In this document: positions 58,178-64,000 of the stretch, piece after piece | How the letters are laid out: the number at the start of each line of letters is the position of its first letter | How positions within the stretch are numbered: the first letter of the stretch is position 1 | Assembly: GCF_964204645.1 (NCBI RefSeq) | Contig: NC_134033.1 | Location: 15,502,155-15,566,154 of the forward strand | From: Tubulanus polymorphus | Taxonomy: Eukaryota > Nemertea > Palaeonemertea > Tubulaniformes > Tubulanidae | Length of the DNA stretch: 64,000 nt | Direction: 5' to 3' | Made by a program: the position numbers and the translations under genes | Notes under the pieces: model-generated | The model's input: the letters and a program-made list of their open reading frames with translations, nothing else | What the model was told of the DNA's origin: nothing | Databases searched by the model: none

Positions 58178-58523
58178 CTTCAGTCAGGTCGACCTAGCAG
58201 CCGATGTCATCGATGACGATGAAGACCACCAGGGGGCGCCGCGTCCGGCGTCGCGCGCTAACAGCGAACTCAATCTGTACCGTCGCCACAGTAACGTTTC
58301 CGCTCCGCGAGCGCGCGCAGTCAACGGTAACTCGAACGACCACCAGGATGCGTCGAAACCGACGCACGCGAATAGCGAACTGAATTTGTGTTGTCGTAGT
58401 CATAGCAACACGTCGTCGTCGCCGTCGTCGAGGTTACGGATGCCGGTGCGTCGTAGTTTCGCGTCGGAACGCGGCTCGGACCGCGACTTGGACCGCGACC
58501 CAGAAGAACCGATCTGGATTTAG
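58086..58523 (+). CDS. Overlapping alternative frame of the last DOCK exon
   Basis: A second frame, one base out of step with the conserved one, stays open from 58074 to the TAG at 58521. An acceptor 13 nt downstream of the main one (CCTGAAG|ACGACG, exon from 58086) would join exon 45 to this frame in phase 0. That would replace the 34-residue tail by 145 residues ([20 protein letters not shown], then [20 protein letters not shown] and an Asp/Arg/Ser-rich tail). It contains a duplicated motif, RANSELNLYRRHSN and HANSELNLCCRSHSN, whose codons differ mainly at synonymous sites. Codon use is exon-like. The splice form is inferred; the motif is not recognised in other DOCK proteins. Confidence 0.5.
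   Translation, partial: TTNPRRVLKNIDPHSLSSTSSVLQQVAALYSFSQVDLAADVIDDDEDHQGAPRPASRANSELNLYRRHSNVSAPRARAVNGNSNDHQDASKPTHANSELNLCCRSHSNTSSSPSSRLRMPVRRSFASERGSDRDLDRDPEEPIWI
58226..58240 (+). promoter_or_regulatory. Exact CTCF-consensus match
   Basis: CCACCAGGGGGCGCC fits the animal CTCF core CCASYAGRKGGCRS at every position. It lies inside the alternative frame of the last DOCK exon. Binding is not shown by sequence alone. Confidence 0.4.
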
Positions 58524-58676
58524 AGTTGTATCGGCGATGATTTATACGACTGCTTCGACTTAAAGTCCGTTCGAAAAACTAATTTTGTCTCATGAAAATG
58601 ACGAATGCTACCAATGTGTCGCTGACAGATGATGTTTTGCTCACAGTTTGTAGCTGAAATGAAAATCCTGTTCATC

Positions 58677-58753
58677 GTTTATTTTCTAACCGCAGTTTCG
58701 GGATTTTTTGTTTGTGATTTAAGGCAGAATCCCGAAACCGTTAGAAAATAAAC
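58677..58753 (+). terminator. 3' UTR hairpin containing the AATAAA of DOCK
   Basis: GTTTATTTTCTAAC (58677) pairs perfectly with GTTAGAAAATAAAC (58740), and GTTTCGGGATT pairs with AATCCCGAAAC inside it. The loop is about 22 nt. The hexamer AATAAA at 58747-58752 is part of the 3' arm. It is the first good signal after both possible stop codons. Confidence 0.6.
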
Positions 58754-59040
58754 AAGCTATTTCAACTGCGGCAAGTGAATATCCACCTGGTGTCGCTAGT
58801 GTGAATTAGGACGACGATGCACCAGACTCTTCCCGGATTCAATTAAAATCTGTCCATAATTCGTCAAATACCAAGAATTTTGAATAGTAGGAATTATGCT
58901 TAATATGTGAACCTTAAAGCATCAATCTGAGTTCATGAAAAAATGTGATTCGCCTCTCATTTCTGATGTGGGAGGCTGTGATAAATACGGATGAAAATTA
59001 ATCGAAAATGAACTCAATTTTAATATCTGGCGGGATATCC

Positions 59041-59440
59041 GCTGAACACGTACGCCATCTAGTGGGATATCTGGTGGCGTGGGGTCATCCCCTGCAGCGC
59101 TGAGCACGTACGCCATCTAGTGGGATATCTGGTGGCGTGGGGTCATCCCCTGCAGCGCTGAGCACGTACGCCATCTAGTGGGATATCTGGTGGCGTGGGG
59201 TCATCCGCTGCAGCGCTGAGCACTTACGCCATCTAGTGGGATATCTGGTGGCGTGGAGTCATCAGCTGCAGCACTGAGCACGTACGCCATCTAGTGAGAT
59301 ATCTGGTGGCGTGGGGTCATCAGCTGCAGCACTGAGCACGTACGCCATCTAGTGGGATATCTGGTGGCGTGGGGTCATCCGGTGCAGCACTGAGCACGTA
59401 CGCCATCTAGTGGGATATCTGGTGGCGTGGGGTCCTCATC
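59041..59440. repeat. 58-bp tandem array, seven units, each with a CTCF-like motif
   Basis: The unit GCTGAGCACGTACGCCATCT plus AGTGGGATATCTGGTGGCG and TGGGGTCATC repeats with exact 58-base spacing. The minus strand of each unit carries CCACTAGATGGCG, at 59053, 59111, 59169, 59227, 59285 (one mismatch), 59343 and 59401. On the + strand the second half GGTGGCG repeats the 3' part of the motif. Confidence 0.9.
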
Positions 59441-60100
59441 GCGCATCCTCATTATTTTCTTACAACTGATGGATGTGTATTTTCTAGTGTAAAAATTTCT
59501 TGTTGAAATCGTCGCTTTTTTATCAATGTCCACTCGGCGTAACGACGTCGGGATTTCGCGTATATACATCGTTCTCGCTCTTTTTTCAATCGTTGCCATT
59601 GACGACCATCCATATACGCTGCTATTGTTGTCAGCTTTTCTACGCAATCATATTTCAAATAGATTTTCTCTATATGATTATATCGTCATTTTCATGCCGC
59701 CATTTTTACAAAATTGAACACGAATAGCAGACATTTTTCTCCGGGTGCTATCTCTGACCCAGATTTTTTCTCTTGACAATTTAGCGATGTCATTGAAGGT
59801 AGCCATTTTCTCGGAATATTAGAGTGCTTGTTCATCTATTCATTATTTACGTGATAAGATTTCGAAATAATCTTGGATTACTTGGACTAGATTAATGATA
59901 AATGATATGTAGCAAAAGGGAATGAAAAAATTTCCCAAAATTATGTAATAAATGGATGACTTGCACGAGTTGTATTTAGTCAGTTTTTAGCTTTCAAACA
60001 TGATTTGTAAAATATTCTTTGATGTTGAAAACGAATTTTTTAAATGTAAATTATTTACGAATTTAGATATTATTACTATTAATAGATATTAACTATTATT

Positions 60101-60131
<31 letters not shown>

Positions 60132-60880
60132 TTATTATTATTATTAGTATTAGTATTATAAATTAACGCTTCTACGATAAAATCTGTTAATTCTTGAAAT
60201 ATTCTATTTTTATCAATGCTTTGTATAAAAATGGAAATGCATATGGATTTTGTTCTATAGTTGTTGGGTTAACGGTTCAGTTTTATGAAAATCTTTGACG
60301 ACTTTTAGACGCTTACGACCAGATGAGCTTTGCTTAGTCTTATCTTAAGTCTCCGCAGTCGAACTGGATCCAGGGGCGGTTCCAAGGGGCGTAAGCGTCC
60401 TGGGGCCCATTTTTTTCTGTGGTAACATTTTCACAACATTTCATTCTCTTCTAGAATCACTCCAGATGCTTATAAAAGATCTATTTCTTTCAGAATTTGC
60501 TTGGAGTAGGGCCTCAAACCGTCCAAAGAGGCTTCCCACCAAGTGTGTGTATACAATAGGTTGTTTTGATTTAAAATGTTTGGATCCACCCCTGGGATCC
60601 AGAAAGTACCCAAAAGTGTGGAACCAACTCCAGGGATATCCACCACATGTGGAGCTTACCCACAACTGTGGAACTAATACAATTTTTCCAATTTATTCTA
60701 TGGAGTTATTAGAAAATACTTGAGCTGTTATTGTGAAATTTTACTCATGTACCGTGTTAAACGTTAAGGCGCAAGAAAGAGAAACTTTTTTGATGAATCG
60801 TAAAAAATTGTGCCATATTTATGTGAATAGCTAAATATATCTAACAAGCAAGGTCTGGTTGAGTTGCTCATTCATGCATT
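59441..60880. other. Intergenic AT-rich DNA with an (ATT)n run
   Basis: No gene seen. An ATT/TTA microsatellite lies at about 60090-60150. A stretch around 60345-60400 resembles a MITE end (GCAGTCGAACTGGATCCAGG). Confidence 0.5.
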
Positions 60881-60954
60881 GAATTAAAATCGGTTATAGC
60901 ACTGATCTAACAACTTAAGACCAGTCTTAAGATTCAAGATTACTTTTGAACTGG

Positions 60955-61091
60955 GACCGGTTCCATAATCAAGATTTAAGACCAAAAGTGGTCTTAAATC
61001 TTGAGACTGGTCATAAGTGGTTAGATTGGCTAGAACTAAGTTGGTCTTAGAACGGTCTTAAGTCTAAGTCCGGACTATGCAACTGGCCCCT
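60955..61091. mobile_element. MITE, TTAAGACCAGTCTAAG family
   Basis: GGGACCGGTTCCATAATC at the left and GGACTATGCAACTGGCCCCT at the right; a single palindromic core (GACCAAAAGTGGTC). A partial copy adjoins at 60895-60950. Confidence 0.7.
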
Positions 61092-61099
61092 GTAATTCA

Positions 61100-61740
61100 A
61101 CACTGCTATTAAAGTCAATATCGGTACTTTAAAGTGAGTTAGAACTTTATAACTGTCCTGGTTTCTGGCATTGATCAGTTAAGTAGTTGAACTAGAATTT
61201 TCTGTATAACGAAAACTCATTTGTATGTATGTATTTCATTGTTAAATGATGCCAGATTTTATACTATGCAATATTATTATTATCATTATACATAATAAAT
61301 TCAATTTGTTCAATTATAAATACTTCTGAAAGTTTATTATCTTACATTTTTGACTGGATTGGGAATTTAAGATATATTTCACCTTTTTTTTCAAGCACCA
61401 ATCCATCGAGGAATTAACCACCCAAGATTCTGATAAAAAGACCATCACACAATACAATGTCATGCAGGTTTCCATATTTAAAAAAAATGCTTTAGAATAC
61501 ATTTGTTCTCTTTAGACCACAATTTTCTCAAGGCATTCAAAACAACATCCTGATATTTCATCATGATTTGCCTCTCGATGTGAGCTTTCGGGTATAACAT
61601 CTTAATTTTGATTTATTTTGTTCATGTTTGTTCTTAAAGTAATATATGAACTAATATGTTCCTAGAAATTGCAGAATAAAGTTATAATATTTGAATTTAC
61701 ATTGATCAGATCCTGCCTCTGCCGTACGCAAACGAGTACG
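61100..61740. other. Intergenic DNA before COPS6, no gene seen
   Basis: AT-rich, with short frames only, and no repeat or RNA gene recognised. Confidence 0.5.
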
Positions 61741-61753
61741 TGCCCCCGATTTT

Positions 61754-61761
61754 ACTTCCGG
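61754..61761 (+). promoter_or_regulatory. ETS-type site in the COPS6 promoter
   Basis: ACTTCCGG (reverse CCGGAAGT) lies 55 bases before the COPS6 start codon in a TATA-less, C/T-rich stretch. This is a common layout for housekeeping promoters. Function is inferred from the motif only. Confidence 0.4.
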
Positions 61762-61815
61762 GTTTCGAAAATTTTCATTTTTTTCTCTTTTCTCGGTCGG
61801 ATCTTTCGTAAAAAA

Positions 61816-61990
61816 ATGGCTACGAATATGGAAGTAGACGCCGCGGCGGCCGTGAGCGGCGAACAGGCGAACATACTGATGTCTGCGGGTACAGGACTCA
61901 GCGTTACCGTATCGCTGCATCCGTTAGTAATCATGAACGTGTCGGAACATTGGACGCGAGTTCGAGCTCAAGAAGGCAAACCTACACAGG
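61816..61990 (+). CDS. COPS6: COP9 signalosome subunit 6 (CSN6), exon 1
   Basis: The ATG at 61816 follows an A run and opens MATNMEVDAAAAVSGEQANI, then GTGLSVTVSLHPLVIMNVSE and HWTRVRAQEGKPTQ. This matches the N-terminus of CSN6 ([24 protein letters not shown]), where the MPN domain starts. CSN6 is the non-catalytic MPN partner of CSN5 in the COP9 signalosome, which removes NEDD8 from cullins in nucleus and cytoplasm. The short Ala-rich head is typical. It ends in phase 1 (G|GTAAGT). Later exons lie beyond the window. Confidence 0.95.
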
Positions 61991-62360
61991 GTAAGTGTAA
62001 AAATAGACTAAAAATCAAGGAAGTGGATATTCTTTTAAAAACGCTATTTTGGTAAAAGTGCAGATCCGCACCTCTCCGCGTAAACGGTTCAATCAATTAG
62101 GCCTACACTACATTAAATATCATTGTTTCTGATTCAAAATGTCATCAGCAATTCAGTACATTTCCATTGGTTAATTTTAATATATCTTCAGTAGAAAGAT
62201 TTTAGCCTGGATTTTGTCATTCTGCAGATTGTGTCAATCACGAGAGATGCGGATCTGCACTTTTACCTGCTATTTTGCCTATTATAGCTCAATCAGATTG
62301 GTTACTGACACTGATTGCGCAAACCACGTAAACTCGCTCAGATTTTCTGTATCTCTGTTT

Positions 62361-62535
62361 TACGTTGCTACATCCAGATTTCGCCTATGCAACTGGAGAG
62401 ATAAATCAATGTTAGGCGCTGGTCTGGGTAACGCAGAGGGCTGCTAGGAATCCCTCTGGAGCCTGTTTTATCTCTGGGTTGGTGATAACCTTGCGAGACT
62501 GGCGCAGAATTTGAACCGCGAATGCTATAACGGAA
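62361..62535. mobile_element. Dispersed repeat (TTAGGCGCTGGTCTG family)
   Basis: Shares AATGTTAGGCGCTGGTCTG and the following GCAGAGGGCTGCTAGGA with 28203-28350; ends in a B-box-like GAATTTGAACCGCGAATGC. It lies in COPS6 intron 1. Confidence 0.55.
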
Positions 62536-62697
62536 ATACCCTCTTGTGTTGATATTGTGTATTCATCCGTTATAAAGTTCCGATAAATAATTGGCTAGAT
62601 CCGCACCTATAGTAGAATGCTTGTGTGCAAGCGTTCAATATTCGCGTTCATTCTGAAATGTTCCCGAATTTTGGAAATTGTTATTTTTTTGTTTCAG

Positions 62698-62829
62698 TAA
62701 TCGGCGCTTTGATCGGCAAACAGAAAGGTCGAAATATAGAAATCATGAATTCGTTTGAATTGCTGTTCGATCGCATCGAGTCTGATATCGTAATAGATCG
62801 CGAATATTACAACACCAAAGAGGAACAGT
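62698..62829 (+). CDS. COPS6: COPS6 exon 2
   Basis: Encodes [43 protein letters not shown] after a split Val codon, matching [23 protein letters not shown] and IIIDKEYYYTKEEQFK. This is the MPN core. It lacks the JAMM metal-binding pattern, as expected for CSN6. Ends in phase 1 (T|GTAAGT); the gene continues outside the window. Confidence 0.96.
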
Positions 62830-63007
62830 GTAAGTAAATCGGAAACTAATGATCTTCAATGAGTTTACGGTTTTTTTCGTCGTGGAGCTTTGATCAGAAA
62901 TCAAGGTTCTTACAGATCATCAGGAAATCATAGATTTTCAGAGCTGCCAACTGTTCCTGTTTTCAGTGTCTGTTACTATTTTATAACGAGAAATACTGAT
63001 TTGATGT

Positions 63008-64000
63008 ACAGAAATATGAAAGATGTTACTGAGGGTCTTACTGTTGATTACTGATTAATTTGAACAGAAATATGAAAGATGTTACTGAGGGTCTTACTGT
63101 TGATTACTGATTAATTTGAACAGAAATATGAAAGATGTTACTGAGGGTCTTACTGTTGATTACTGATTGATTTGAACAGAAATATGAAACATGTTACTGA
63201 GGGTCTTACTGTTGATTACTGATTAATTTGTACAGAAATATGAAACATGTTACTGAGGGTCTTACTGTTGATTACTGATTAATTTGTACAGAAATATGAA
63301 AGATGTTACTGAGGGTCTTACTGTTGATTACTGATTAATTTGAACAGAAATATGAAAGATGTTATTGAGGGTCTTACTGTTGATTACTGATTGATTTGAA
63401 CAGAAATATGAAACATATTACTGAGGGTCTTACTGTTGATTACTGATTAATTTGTACAGAAATTTGAAACATGTTACTGAGGGTCTTACTGTTGATTACT
63501 GATTAATTTGAACAGAAATATGAAAGATGTTACTGAGGGTCTTACTGTTGATTACTGATTGATTTGAACAGAAATATGAAACATGTTACTGAGGGTCTTA
63601 CTGTTGATTACTGATTAATTTGTACAGAAATATGAAACATGTTACTGAGGGTCTTACTGTTGATTACTGATTAATTTGTACAGAAATATGAAAGATGTTA
63701 CTGAGGGTCTTACTGTTGATTACTGATTAATTTGAACAGAAATATGAAACATGTTACTGAGGGTCTTACTGTTGATTACTGATTAATTTGTACAGAAATA
63801 TGAAAGATGTTACTGAGGGTCTTACTGTTGATTACTGATTAATTTGAACAGAAATATGAAACATGTTACTGAGGGTCTTACTGTTGATTACTGATTAATT
63901 TGTACAGAAATATGAAAGATGTTACTGAGGGTCTTACTGTTGATTACTGATTAATTTGAACAGAAATATGAAAGATGTTACTGAGGGTCTTACTGTTGAT
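63008..64000. repeat. 56-bp satellite, at least 17.7 copies, running off the window end
   Basis: The unit ACAGAAATATGAAAGATGTT plus ACTGAGGGTCTTACTGTTGA and TTACTGATTAATTTG(A/T) is very uniform. Copies differ at three diagnostic positions (AAAG/AAACATG, GATTA/GATTG, TTTGA/TTTGT). It lies in COPS6 intron 2. Confidence 0.95.

Noticed and set aside
58194-58403. Minus-strand frame opposite the last DOCK exon
   Set aside because: A mirror of the codon bias of the + strand frame; it shows no independent support.
59041-59440. CRISPR-like array
   Set aside because: The units are contiguous with no variable spacers, and this is an animal genome. The same applies to 63008-64000 and 20135-20465.
61669-61815. 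Upstream extension of the COPS6 frame
   Set aside because: The frame is open upstream but lacks similarity to CSN6, and the ATG at 61816 matches the usual N-terminus; the upstream part is promoter/5' UTR with an ETS site.

Overview
This is a 64 kb window of an intron-rich, AT-rich animal nuclear genome. All splice sites used in the gene models are canonical GT-AG, the tRNA gene has an intron, and there are tRNA-derived SINEs, fold-back MITEs and many minisatellites. The two recognisable genes are animal genes: a zizimin-class DOCK guanine nucleotide exchange factor and COP9 signalosome subunit 6. Exons are richer in CG-ending codons than the flanking DNA. The organism looks like a marine invertebrate bilaterian, possibly a spiralian, but the sequence alone does not fix the phylum.

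Layout. Positions 1-12100 hold no recognisable protein-coding gene. They contain a degraded inverted repeat with reverse-transcriptase-like coding (1.7-2.5 kb), old direct duplications (3-7 kb), a 116/58-bp minisatellite (6.1-8.2 kb) and an array of near-identical exon/mini-intron modules (8.4-11.3 kb) followed by a probable terminal exon with AATAAA at 12092. Positions 12.1-17 kb are intergenic, with diverged tandem duplications, palindromes and MITEs. Positions 17038-58177 carry one + strand DOCK9/10/11-type gene. I could trace it through 46 coding exons with consistent phases, predicting 2,111 residues with an N-terminal DOCK-D domain, PH, DHR-1 and DHR-2. An antisense tRNA-Tyr(GUA) gene with a short intron sits in DOCK intron 19. 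Between DOCK and the next gene lies a 58-bp repeat array in which each unit carries a CTCF-like motif. At 61816 COPS6 starts on the + strand; its first two coding exons are present, and the window ends inside its second intron, in a 56-bp satellite.

Most notable observations. (1) The last DOCK exon is open in two frames. The conserved frame stops at 58177, while an overlapping frame stays open to 58523 and contains a duplicated motif whose two copies differ mainly at synonymous positions over seven codons. (2) Several DOCK exons (9, 15, 25 and 32) are preceded by tandem copies of their own 3' splice site plus the first exon bases, forming decoy acceptors. (3) About twelve copies of a roughly 86-nt mini-intron are arrayed at 8.5-11.3 kb. 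(4) Seven regularly spaced CTCF-like motifs lie between DOCK and COPS6, facing an exact consensus match inside the DOCK terminal exon. (5) An approximately 890-bp fold-back element lies in DOCK intron 23.

DOCK-D proteins activate Cdc42/Rac-type GTPases at membranes. CSN6 is a non-catalytic MPN subunit of the deneddylase that regulates cullin ligases. Nothing here suggests a functional partnership; they are independent neighbours transcribed in the same direction.
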